Shown: in pieces, positions 36,937 to 45,391 of the stretch | Layout: each line of letters opens with the position of its first letter | How positions within the stretch are numbered: position 1 is the first letter of the stretch | Assembly (NCBI GenBank): GCA_030549175.1 | Contig: JAUKUA010000004.1 | Location: forward strand, 3,782,001 to 3,846,000 | DNA length: 64,000 nt | From: Lasiosphaeris hirsuta | Taxonomy: Eukaryota > Ascomycota > Sordariomycetes > Sordariales > Lasiosphaeriaceae | Reading direction: 5' to 3' | Position numbers and translations under genes: made by a program | Notes under the pieces: model-generated | What the model saw: only the letters and a program-made list of their open reading frames with translations | Told to the model about the DNA's origin: nothing | Database searches by the model: none

Positions 36937-37628
36937 ATGGCGACACCAGTCGCAACGGCAGCCGTCAAGGCCCTTAGGCCTATAGGTGGAAAGCAGATTT
37001 TCTTGTAAGACACGACGGACCGCCCACCACCACACCCTGGACACCTAAGCACCCTTGGAAGAAGCAGAAAAGATGCTGACATTGCTGCTATATCTTCAGG
37101 CCGCAACATGTCGTCAAGATGGTCCGACCGAAGGACAACCAGCCGCCAAACCTGGCTACGTTTTCCGTTCCGCTCACGTTCAACAAATTCGACATTCGCG
37201 ACTACCTCTTCCATGCGTACAATGTTGAGGTCACTGGCGTTCGCTCTTTCGTCAATCAGCGGCGCCTGCAAAAAAAATACAGAAGACTCGGTTGGTACCG
37301 CCCGCAGGCGGGAAAGATGATGATCGCCGAGCTAGTAAAGCCTTTTGTGTGGCCCAAGATCTTAGAATTGAAGGAACGCGGCGATTTTGACTACAAGACG
37401 TGGTTCACAATGGAGAACGAGCAGGACAAAATCAACGACGAGAGTCTCCTTCGAGAAAAGGGCAGGCAGAAGCCAAGGGACCTCGAGATGACGCATGATA
37501 TTCTCCTCATGAAGAAGCAAGCAAAGTTGTTTCTGGATGATCCAGCCTCGTGGGCCTTTGGCGGCCTGAGGTCGACAGAGAAGTGGAGGGAAGTGGAGGT
37601 TGATGTGAAGCTCGACAAAAATAAATGA
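36937..37628 (+). CDS. mrp20: Mitochondrial large-subunit ribosomal protein uL23m (Mrp20 type)
   Basis: Two exons (36937-37004 and 37100-37628) sum to 199 codons (198 aa). The N-terminus is short, basic and Ala-rich, followed by GGKQIFLPQHVVKMVRPKDN. The L23 core reads FSVPLTFNKFDIRDYLFHAY and VEVTGVRSFVNQRR. A charged mitochondrial C-terminal extension follows (WFTMENEQDKINDESLLREK; WAFGGLRSTEKWREVEVDV). The length and the extension match fungal Mrp20/L41-type proteins of the mitochondrial ribosome, which sit at the polypeptide exit site. Intron phase 2 joins cleanly at the IFL/PQH junction. The stop is 220 bp from the convergent MT-A70 gene. Confidence 0.9.
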
Positions 37629-37847
37629 GAAAGAGAGAGAGCAGGTTGGAGAGCCTTGGGAGTTGTTATGGCGCGGTGCTGGATGAGACGCGGTATATCG
37701 ATGGCTACGATAGCGGTGATGCCCAATCCATTGAGGACATTAGCCAGCAGGACTGTATGATATTCTTGAGCCGCTTAACACTACATGTAGAATACAATAC
37801 AATACACATCACAAGACATTACCTTTGGTGGCCGGGGAAAGGGTGTC

Positions 37848-38927
37848 CTACCCGCTCAGCTTCATATCAACCCAATGACGCTGATGCTGAAATAGCAGAA
37901 CTTCGTCCCCCCAACAATGCCAACCAGCCGTTAAATGCCTCGCAAACACCTCCAGTCCCGTATACCCCGGCGGGAGCAGCTCCTCAAACACACCCCTCAA
38001 ACTAGGCTTCCTCGAGTGCACGTCGGGAACCGTAACAACAACCTTGGACCCGACCGGTGCGCGTCCAGTCCCCTTCTTCCTCGCAAGGAGCAGCCGCTCC
38101 CACGGCCGGCGCCACGTCGCGTCGTGCATGCCCACCACGGGATCCCCGTGCGCCGTCACCTTCAGCCACGTCCACTCGCCCACGACCTCGACACCCCACT
38201 CGGCAAAGAGCCCGCCCGACGGTGCGAGCAGCAGGTCGGCCGCCCGCGCCGAGTTGGTCAGCCACACAGCGACCAGGCCGTCGTCGGCGAGCCGTGACGC
38301 CACCGGGACAAGGGAGAGGGTCGCGCGGAGGCGGGCGTAGTCCTGGGTGTGGTATGCGCCGACGCCACGGCGCTTGCGCTTTGCGGAGCGGTTGGGCCAG
38401 GGCGGGTCAAGGAGGATCAAGTCGAAGGAGGCGGGTGTGGTGATGGAGAGGAGGGTGCTGCGGTGGGTGGCGATGGTCCCGTGGAGGGGGTGGGAGTTTG
38501 GGGGGATGTGGTAGGTGGAGGGGTCTGGGGAAGGGGGGGTTGATAGGGAGGGAGGAGGAGATGCACGGGGTTCGGGTTCGGCCCCTGGCGACGGCGCACG
38601 TGGATGGACGCGAGGCAGGTACCAAGGCCCGTCATATGACTGCTTGATGTCGTCGAGGGCGGATTCAGCGGCGGCGAAGGTCATCAGCTCGGTTAGCTGG
38701 GCCGAAGGCGATTGGAGCTGCTGGGCGCTGCTGCTGTCCTTTGGCTCCGGGGTCGGGAAGGGAGTTGCCGGCGGCAGTGCCGACATGAGCCTTCTGAGCC
38801 TCGGGGGTGGTGACTCCGCATTTGGTGTTAATGCCCTGGACAAAACCTGCGATTCCTCAACCGATCGGGGGAGGTCGAGGAGGAGGACCGTTTTGGCGGC
38901 ATTTTGGTAGAGGATGGACGAAGCCAT
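37848..38927 (-). CDS. MT-A70 family adenine methyltransferase (METTL4-type)
   Basis: A single exon of 359 aa from the chosen start (MASSILYQNAAKTVLLLD). An in-frame ATG at 38990 is possible, but the added residues look untranslated. The catalytic motif DPPW is at residues 174-177 (FDLILLDPPWPNRSAKRK). It is followed by YARLRATLSLVPVASRL, GLVAVWLTNSARAADLLL, the EWTWLKVTAHGDPVVGMHD block and the final VFARHLTAGWHCWGDEVLLF, all in the order found in METTL4-like enzymes. Relatives methylate adenine N6 in DNA or 2'-O-methyl-adenosine in U2 snRNA; which applies here is unknown. Residues 55-145 are a Pro/Ser-rich linker. It diverges from the Leu5-like carrier gene, 538 bp away. Confidence 0.9.
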   Translation of the reverse strand: MASSILYQNAAKTVLLLDLPRSVEESQVLSRALTPNAESPPPRLRRLMSALPPATPFPTPEPKDSSSAQQLQSPSAQLTELMTFAAAESALDDIKQSYDGPWYLPRVHPRAPSPGAEPEPRASPPPSLSTPPSPDPSTYHIPPNSHPLHGTIATHRSTLLSITTPASFDLILLDPPWPNRSAKRKRRGVGAYHTQDYARLRATLSLVPVASRLADDGLVAVWLTNSARAADLLLAPSGGLFAEWGVEVVGEWTWLKVTAHGDPVVGMHDATWRRPWERLLLARKKGTGRAPVGSKVVVTVPDVHSRKPSLRGVFEELLPPGYTGLEVFARHLTAGWHCWGDEVLLFQHQRHWVDMKLSG

Positions 38928-39465
38928 GTGCACATGCAGTGCGGCTGGGACCGTTCGGGAATTTGACACAACGGGCGGATGCCAGATCAATCAGCGATTT
39001 TTCTTCCAATGCGCTGCGGCGTTGCGGCGTGCAATTGAACCGTCCGGGGCATGTGCTATCGTTCAGGGGCCGTGGTCTGGCCCGCATTCGGCTGGCATCA
39101 GCGCTAGCCAGCACTCGGCAATCCTCGGCTCGCGGGAATGGATGGCAGGCCAAAGGCTAAAAAAGTCTGTTCCCTCCACAACCGACTGCAAGCAAATGAC
39201 GTCCCAGTTTCGTGTCGCATTCCAGGAATCTGAGGTCATTCCGCTCGACTCGGTCACGACCCTCTCCACCACAACCACCACACGCCCACAAACACGCATC
39301 GACGTCCCCTCCCGTCGCTCTCCGGTTTACCCATTGTAAATAGCACCCGAAACTTGTCACCCGTTTTCGCAACGTCCCGCGATGCCCCTATAGGACGCCG
39401 CAGTCGCAGCAAACGCCACTCGTGCACCGCGACGGAGCGAGTCCGCCGGCAAATCCGGAGCGGGA
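38928..39465. promoter_or_regulatory. Bidirectional intergenic region between the MT-A70 and carrier genes
   Basis: 538 bp between two divergent start codons, so it must contain both promoters. No separate ORF with protein character is seen. Confidence 0.55.
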
Positions 39466-40705
39466 ATGCCCCCGGCTCAGGCCCTCATAAGCCATGCTTC
39501 CATGTCCGTCTCGCCACACGAACCACGACAGGTAGCCGATGCGCAGCACCCGGCGAGGGGCCAGCCGAACCCCGCAGTGTGTCCGACCGACGACGAGGCC
39601 GCCGTGCCACACAACAAGACGGATAACAAGCGAAGCCTTGATTATGTCTGGAGAACTGGTGTCGCCGGTGGGCTAGCCGGGTGCATGGTATGCAGCCTCC
39701 CCTCGCGCCCTCGTTCACCCGGCACCGTGTCACTGACAATGTTCTGCGTGTTAGGCCAAAACGGTTGTCGCGCCGCTCGATCGAGTCAAGATCCTCTTCC
39801 AGGCGCATAACCCGCACTTTCTCAAGTATACAGGGTCATGGTTCGGAGTCGCGGAGGCCATGAAGGACATATATCGCCAGGACGGGCCACTGGGGTTGTT
39901 TAGAGGACACTCGGCTACCCTGTTGAGGATATTTCCATATGCCGCCATCAAGTTTCTCGCCTACGAGCAGATCCGCGCCGTCGTCATCAGCAAAAAAGAG
40001 CACGAGACCCCTTTTCGCCGTCTCATCAGCGGCTCGATGGCTGGTGTGACGTCCGTCTTTTTCACATATCCCCTCGAGCTCATCCGAGTCCGGCTTGCAT
40101 TTGAGACCAAGAAGGACAGCCGATCGTCCCTACGGTCCATATGCAGGCGAATATACTCGGAAAAGTCTCACCAAAAGCTCCTAGCTACTGACCTGGCGAG
40201 CGGCACGGCCTCAGCTGCGGCCGCCGCCGTGAACACCGCCGCTCCCCGTTCTGGCCTTGTCAACTTCTACCGCGGCTTCTCACCGACGCTTCTCGGTATG
40301 CTACCCTACGCCGGCATGTCGTTCCTCACACACGACACCGCAGGCGATGTCCTCCGTCACCCAAAGCTATCAAAGTGGACGACGCTCCCGCAACCCGAGA
40401 ACGCGCCGCCCGGAAAGGCTGCGCCTCTGCGGTATTGGGCCGAGCTGATCGCCGGCGGCATTGCAGGACTGGTCTCGCAAACGGCATCTTATCCATTGGA
40501 GGTCATCCGGAGGCGGATGCAGGTTGGCGGCGCTGTCGGCGATGGCCACCGGATGCGCATTGGCGAGACGGCGGCGCTTATTATGCGCGAGCGGGGAACA
40601 AGGGGTTTCTTTGTCGGCCTAACTATTGGTTACGTCAAAGTGGTCCCCATGGCGGCGGCAGCATTCTTTACATATGAGCGGCTAAAGATGGCACTTGATG
40701 TGTAG
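39466..40705 (+). CDS. leu5: Mitochondrial carrier, Leu5/SLC25A42-like CoA transporter
   Basis: Two exons (39466-39687 and 39755-40705) sum to 391 codons (390 aa). All three carrier repeats are present with the PxDxxK/R-type signatures PLDRVK, PLELIR and PLEVIR. Repeat ends show GLFRGHSATLLRIFPYAAIKF, NFYRGFSPTLLGMLPYAGMSF and GFFVGLTIGYVKVVPMAAAAF. The set of sequences matches the fungal Leu5 / Graves disease carrier group, which supplies coenzyme A to the mitochondrial matrix. The first 60 residues are a hydrophilic extension; a start at 39502 (MSVSPHEP) is an alternative that would shorten it by 12 residues. Repeat 2 has an Ala-rich insert (GTASAAAAAVNTAAP). Confidence 0.9.
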
Positions 40706-41445
40706 AGGTTCTTTTTTTGTTTTGAGATCATTTTTTTCAAAATGGCGTTGGGCGTGTTTTTATGTTTACTATATGTGGGCATAGGCATTGCATCGAGTCT
40801 GCTTGTCTGCTTCCTCTGGGTGGGCTACCTAGAGAGGTCTGGCTTTTAGGGTTTGAACATACGGCGTATCGGCATTTACGTTGTAAGGAAGTTTGGCTGT
40901 ATGCGCTGGCGGATAGACATATTCGAGATTTGTGTGCATAGGCCATGGAGCTTTGGAAAACTACGGGCTTGAAATAACGAGTTTTCCGTCACGCTTTAGT
41001 GGCATTACTCTGTGATCTCTCCCCTTCTTCGCCTGGTGCTCTCGAACATGCAGTAACTGATTCTCGGACGTGACATTGTTGATCTGCGTCGTCCTATTTA
41101 CGTTACTCGCTCGTTTCTTGGGCTAAGGCTGGCTAGTCTACGCCATCTCAACTTTCCCCTGAGGCTCGAAGACAGGTACGTCAAGCGCATTGCTTGTACG
41201 AGAAGATCATCGACTAACATATTCCAGACAAAGGTTTTAAAGCTCTAGCGTTCTAGCTACGCTTGCTCTAGAACAATAGAGCAGCCTCTAACAACTCGCG
41301 CAACAGTCTCCCAAATCTCACTTGACTCAAACACCAACCTTCACCCATCCATAAATGCATCGACGTTTCTCATTCACAATGTCCCCGCCAGTCGGACCGC
41401 CTTCGACCCAACCACTACATACATCCACGCTCCAATACCCCCGAC
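40706..41445. other. Intergenic, 740 bp
   Basis: 3' UTR of the carrier and promoter of the thioesterase gene, both plus strand. A TCTAG-rich segment (about 41235-41285) holds small inverted repeats of GCTCTAG type. No gene seen. Confidence 0.5.
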
Positions 41446-42276
41446 ATGGCAACCCAAGCATCCACCGCCGGCCCGGCCATTAAGGCCCACTCGGCCCCGG
41501 GCAACCACAACCAGTTCATCAAGGACCCCGTGGCGCACTTCAAGGCGATTCCCTGGTGCGCCGCGCTACTGGCGGACCCGGCCGTGCTCGACACCGTCGT
41601 CGTCGACCGCCGGCCGCTGGCGACCGGCGAGTCCAACTTTGTGCGGCGCGTCATGAACGGGCCCTCGACGGTGCGGGCGTGCGTGACCTTCTTCCGCATG
41701 GTGCAGCCCCCCAAGGCGAGGGAGGGGGTGGTCACCGGGAGTCAGCTGTCGCGGAGCAAGGCGTTGTTGATGGGGGGTGGGGAGGCCGATGGGGAGGAGC
41801 AGCGGAATCCGTTCCTGTTGTTCAACGCGCTGTTGGATCTGGGGGAGGACCTGTGCTCGTTCCAGGGTACGCTGCATGGCGGGCTGTTTGCCGTTCTGAT
41901 GGATGAGGTGATGGGGACGGCGGCGAATTTTCAGGCTCGTAAGTGGTGCATCTTCCTACCCTTGATACCGGGGCTAATGATGTCGGGCGGTGTAGAACAC
42001 GGGGCATATACGGTGCAGTTCAACACAAACTTCCGCAAGGCCATCAAGACGCCTCAGGTCGTGCTTGTCAGGGGTCGCGTCGTCAAGAAAGACGGGCGCA
42101 AGATCTTTGTGAAGGGGACAATTGAGGATAAGGATGGTAAGCTTGTCTCTTTGCCTCTTGGATCTCTCGACCCTTGGTTCACTGACTGACCATTCAATTA
42201 TGCAGGAAATCTCATGGCTGAGGGCGATGGGGTCTGGGTTCAGATGGGGTCGAATGTTGGAAGAAGTCAGCTGTAG
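41446..42276 (+). CDS. Hotdog-fold acyl-CoA thioesterase-like protein (4HBT, THEM4-like)
   Basis: Three exons (41446-41938, 41996-42136, 42206-42276) sum to 235 codons (234 aa). The hotdog active-site region is seen as GTLHGGLFAVLMDEVMGTAA, followed after the first intron by HGAYTVQFNTNFRKAIKTPQ and VVLVRGRVVKKDGRKIFVKG, the usual beta-strand pattern of the 4HBT family. The conserved His-Gly-Gly and the downstream acidic residue (D/E in MDEVMG) fit a thioesterase centre. The last residues are GRSQL. This is one position off the peroxisomal PTS1 consensus ([SAC]-[KRH]-[LM]), so peroxisomal targeting is possible but weak. Substrate length is not predictable from sequence. Confidence 0.85.
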
Positions 42277-43193
42277 AAACCACAAGCAATACTCTAGACC
42301 TCTCAAAGCACCATGCTCTTTCTGCTACAAAAGTAAGACTTCACTTTTAAATACACATCTAATTATTGCGAGATCTCCCGCCGCGGCGCGTTCCAAAAGG
42401 TATATTTTGTGGTCTTGACGGGTCCGTCTTGGCCGTGGGCTTCTGTGAGCGGCTGGGTTGTTAGTACTATGCGTACGATTGCAAAGAGGGGTTGGCAGAA
42501 GTCCTTGGGGCGAAGGTGCGACTCTCAGTGGAGCAGAGTGTCTACACAAACGTCGTTGGTGGCTATGTTCGGGTCAGAGGACCTTTAATCCAGGCGGACG
42601 TGAAATTGTGGCCCAGTCGGTGGGAAGGAGAGGAAGATTGCTATCTGAGAACCTTTGGCGGGCGGAGACGGAGGCGGGGAGGGTGATTTCGATGAAAAGG
42701 ATGCGGGGACCAGAACAAAGTTTCAGTCCTTCTCTTATGTACAAAGTATGCCGAATGTGGAAGCTCGGGATCCCAGAAAATAGGATACATGTAGCGCACG
42801 GAGCCACCTACCGCCTTCACCTCACCACCTAGTAGGCCGGCAACATAAGGTTACCACCTGCCAAATCCCGCCTCCATTTGTCTTCCACCTTCTTCCTCTC
42901 TACACAAAGGCAAAATGTCGGGCGAGGGACTTCGGGCTCTCGCCCGCGACGTCTTTATCTACGACCTCCAGGACTTCGATACATCTGCCGCGTGGTTGGG
43001 TCCCTGTTTTGGTGCCCTGTGCTCACGCGCCGAGTACCTGCCAAAGTCACTTCACAGTTCAAGAACTTGTCTGGACTGCCGTTTTTAGCTAGTGTGGACC
43101 TGCCATTCTCAACAAGCTTGAGCACCCTACACCCCTCCAATAGCTTCCCCACACATCCCACTTCACGGACCCCAGCTTCAACAACGCTTCGCC
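42277..43193. other. Intergenic, left edge of accessory island
   Basis: Contains the left copy of the island's direct repeat (42724-42783). A short open frame from 42915 (MSGEGLRALARDVFIYDLQD and onward, 57 codons) has acceptable composition but no family I recognise; it might be a gene remnant or the leader of the next gene. Confidence 0.45.
42724..42783 (+). repeat. Direct repeat, left copy (DR1)
   Basis: About 60 bp, matching 44262-44319. The core TATGCCGAATGTGGAAGCTC and the four bases after it are identical in both copies, then one mismatch, then CCCAGAAAA. The left flank is also similar (CAGTCCTTCTCTTATG versus GAGTCCTTCCTTTATA). Offset between copies is 1,537 bp. Confidence 0.85.
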
Positions 43194-44182
43194 ATGGCAT
43201 CAATTACATCGCGGCCGCCGCCGCCGCCGCCGGTATCTCCATCAGCTGCATCTACATCGGTATCGGCTTTATCAGCGTCTACTATGCCTACTTCGGTAGA
43301 ATCGAAGTCAGAAAACGATCCCCAGACCGTACGATTCACCAATGTACAAGATCTCTTCGACGTAATTAACAGCACCACTGGAGATTTCCTTACCGTCCTA
43401 AGTATGGTATTACCCTTTTGTTTCTATATAGTATATTAATTATTTAGACGTTACTCCTAGTCATTTCACCGAAATCGAGCGTGGGCGAGAGAAGCGACAT
43501 CGCAAGTTCCGTTTTCGCCGTTACAGCAGCAATTCCCAGATCTTAATTATCACGATCCCAACTGATCTACACGAGGCCCTTCATCTGGGACTTTATGAGG
43601 GGTATCGTGACCAGCTCGTCAAGAATAATAAGAAGAGAAGTTGGAAATCAATAGGTACCGCAACATTTCGGCAACAAGGCCATCCTAGAGGAGACGGCGG
43701 AGAAGGCGATTCGACAGGTGGTCCAAAGCCGGAACGTGTAGGAGCAGGTAAATGGCCAACATTAGTCATTGAGGCTGGAGATTCCGAAACATTAGGCGAA
43801 CTTCACAACGACATGCGGTGGTGGTTTCGCACATCAAATCACCAAGTCAAGATTGTCATTCTGACGAAATTCGACCACCAGCAACATCATATTTTGATAG
43901 AGAAATGGGAGGAAGAAATTTCGCGTCCACAAGGAGCGATCACGCGGAGACGGGCTGCTGCTATATTGCAGCAGGGTAGTGTTCTCGGTGAAACGGCAGC
44001 CAATCACCATCACCCGCGATAAGACGATAAATCTAATATCGTACAATGTCACTAGGGGGGCATTAGTACTAGGATTTCGATTTCTTTTTCTTCGCGATCC
44101 AGGCCCGCAAGAGGGAGATTTTATACTTAGCATTCAGGACCTGCAGCTGTATGCAGAGGTCTGGGCTGAGGTGCGGGATTAG
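43194..44182 (+). pseudogene. Orphan fungal protein with PD-(D/E)XK-nuclease-like pattern, frameshifted near the 3' end
   Basis: Exon 1 (43194-43401) and exon 2 (43448-44022) give a 260-aa open product across a 46-nt intron. Exon 2 carries blocks I recall from an expanded, uncharacterised family in plant-associated Sordariomycetes: ILIITIPTDLHEALHLGLYE, GDSTGGPKPER, KWPTLVIEAGDSETLGELH, DMRWWFRTSNHQVKIVILTK. The VIEAG...VKIVIL...K spacing resembles the E-x-K core of PD-(D/E)XK (Uma2-like) nucleases; this is inference from pattern. The expected C-terminal block (QPITITRDKTINLISYNV and on to 44182) is present but in another frame, so one indel between about 43960 and 43995 is needed to read through. 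Without it the protein ends early at HHHPR. Unlike its neighbours it is AT-rich in places, and it lies between two copies of a direct repeat. Confidence 0.6.
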
Positions 44183-44513
44183 ACTAGCCAATCAGAAATT
44201 GGCATAATTAACCCTACCTAGAGCCCCACTTATGTAAAAACACGACCATGAGTTTTCTAACGAGTCCTTCCTTTATACACAAAATATGCCGAATGTGGAA
44301 GCTCGGGAGCCCAGAAAACGATATTTAAAGCCCGGAAAATAAGATATAACTGAGACTATGGACGAAATCTTAGTCTAAGCGTATTAAGGTCTATTAGTTC
44401 TACAACCTCTATCTTCGCCACTACCTAAGATATAATCTAACTTTGGGATATAGTCTCCATCCTGATCGCTGAGTTACTTCTCGACTTCTTCTTCGGCTAC
44501 CCCGAACAGTTCC
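44183..44513. other. AT-rich spacer with right repeat copy
   Basis: 331 bp between the stop of the first island gene and the stop of the second. Contains DR2 (44262-44319) and then an AT-rich stretch (about 44325-44470) unlike the GC-rich flanks. A minus-strand frame here ends in an acidic run (AEEEVEK at 44474) and may be the original end of the next gene. Confidence 0.5.
44262..44319 (+). repeat. Direct repeat, right copy (DR2)
   Basis: Partner of DR1 at 42724-42783. The 24-bp identical core starts at 44285. The two copies bracket the first island gene and differ mostly by transitions in the outer part. Confidence 0.85.
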
Positions 44514-45391
44514 TTATCTGAGGTTATAAGTCTCTTTGGCGACGGGGCAGACCATCGGCTTCTTACTTCTACCTGCGAGAACCTCATCCGACCCCCGCCT
44601 CCGCTTCCGTTTCTGATCAGAAGCCTCGCCCCTCCGTACCATCTCATATAACTGAGCAAAGGAGATAGTAATCGCCCCCTGGACCTTTTGGATTCCGGGA
44701 CAATCAAGCTTATTACCGAAATCCTTCAACCAAATCCGGAGGATCCGTTTCCCATTGGCCAAACTCCCATCTGCGTTCCGAAAGATGCCCTCGAAGGTCT
44801 TCTTTGTCTCAAGTATCGTTTTTCCCTTTTTCTTGGTCTGTTTTGGTCGCCATACTATAACTCTTGCTTCTTTTCCCTTGTTCTTCCGGTACTCAAGGTC
44901 AAGCCCGATGACCATCTGGGTCAACCCATTAGAACTTAGAATGTAAAAGTCTGCTAGGAACGGCAAATCTTGGCGTTCTTGCGAATGTGAGACCTCCAGA
45001 ATGACATCAAGTTCTGTCGCATCATCGTGCATCCATGACCCGTCCGGGTCATGGGAACCATCCTTATTCTTGACCTTGACGCTTCCTTTTGAGAATATGC
45101 CCCGAGCGAAATCGGCAGCGACCTGGTCGTTACTTCGCTGAATATCAGATAGCTGAACCGCAACCTGGGCCTCGCATCCCCTGCTGACAGTTTCGTGAAG
45201 ATCACCCGCCATACGTAGGACAAACTTGGCGACGTTGGGGAAGTAGTCGTACCTAATCAAAGGTTAGCCAATGTGATGTTAGATAATGAGTAGCAGGTTG
45301 CCTACTTTAGCCAACGGTAGTCCCCTTCCGCTTCAAAACGTGCCTCAAAAGCCTTAGACTCGTCAAGGCTAAGGCTGATACACCTCCACTC
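44514..45391 (-). CDS. Orphan fungal protein with PD-(D/E)XK-nuclease-like pattern, 5' exon incomplete
   Basis: Two exons (45391-45306 and 45252-44514) sum to exactly 275 codons. The first begins at EWRCISLSLDESKAFEARFE, follows an acceptor at GTAG, and needs an upstream exon with the start codon, which I cannot place. It continues DYRWLKYDYFPNVAKFVLRM. The core WMHDDATELDVILEVSHSQ, then LPFLADFYILSSNG, then QMVIGLDLEYR and ARVIVWRP, recalls a second uncharacterised fungal family. D...LEVSxSQ with a later basic residue fits the PD-(D/E)XK motif, as in Uma2-like proteins; this is inference. The C-terminal tail has KRKRRRGSDE (a possible nuclear signal). The open frame ends at KETYNLR, while another frame runs on to an acidic end at 44474, so a late frameshift is possible. 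Convergent with the first island gene. Confidence 0.65.

Noticed and set aside
42915..43085. Short frame MSGEGLRALARDVFIYDLQD as the first exon of the orphan gene
   Set aside because: No splice pair joins it in frame to the exon at 43194, and no family likeness; left as a note only.
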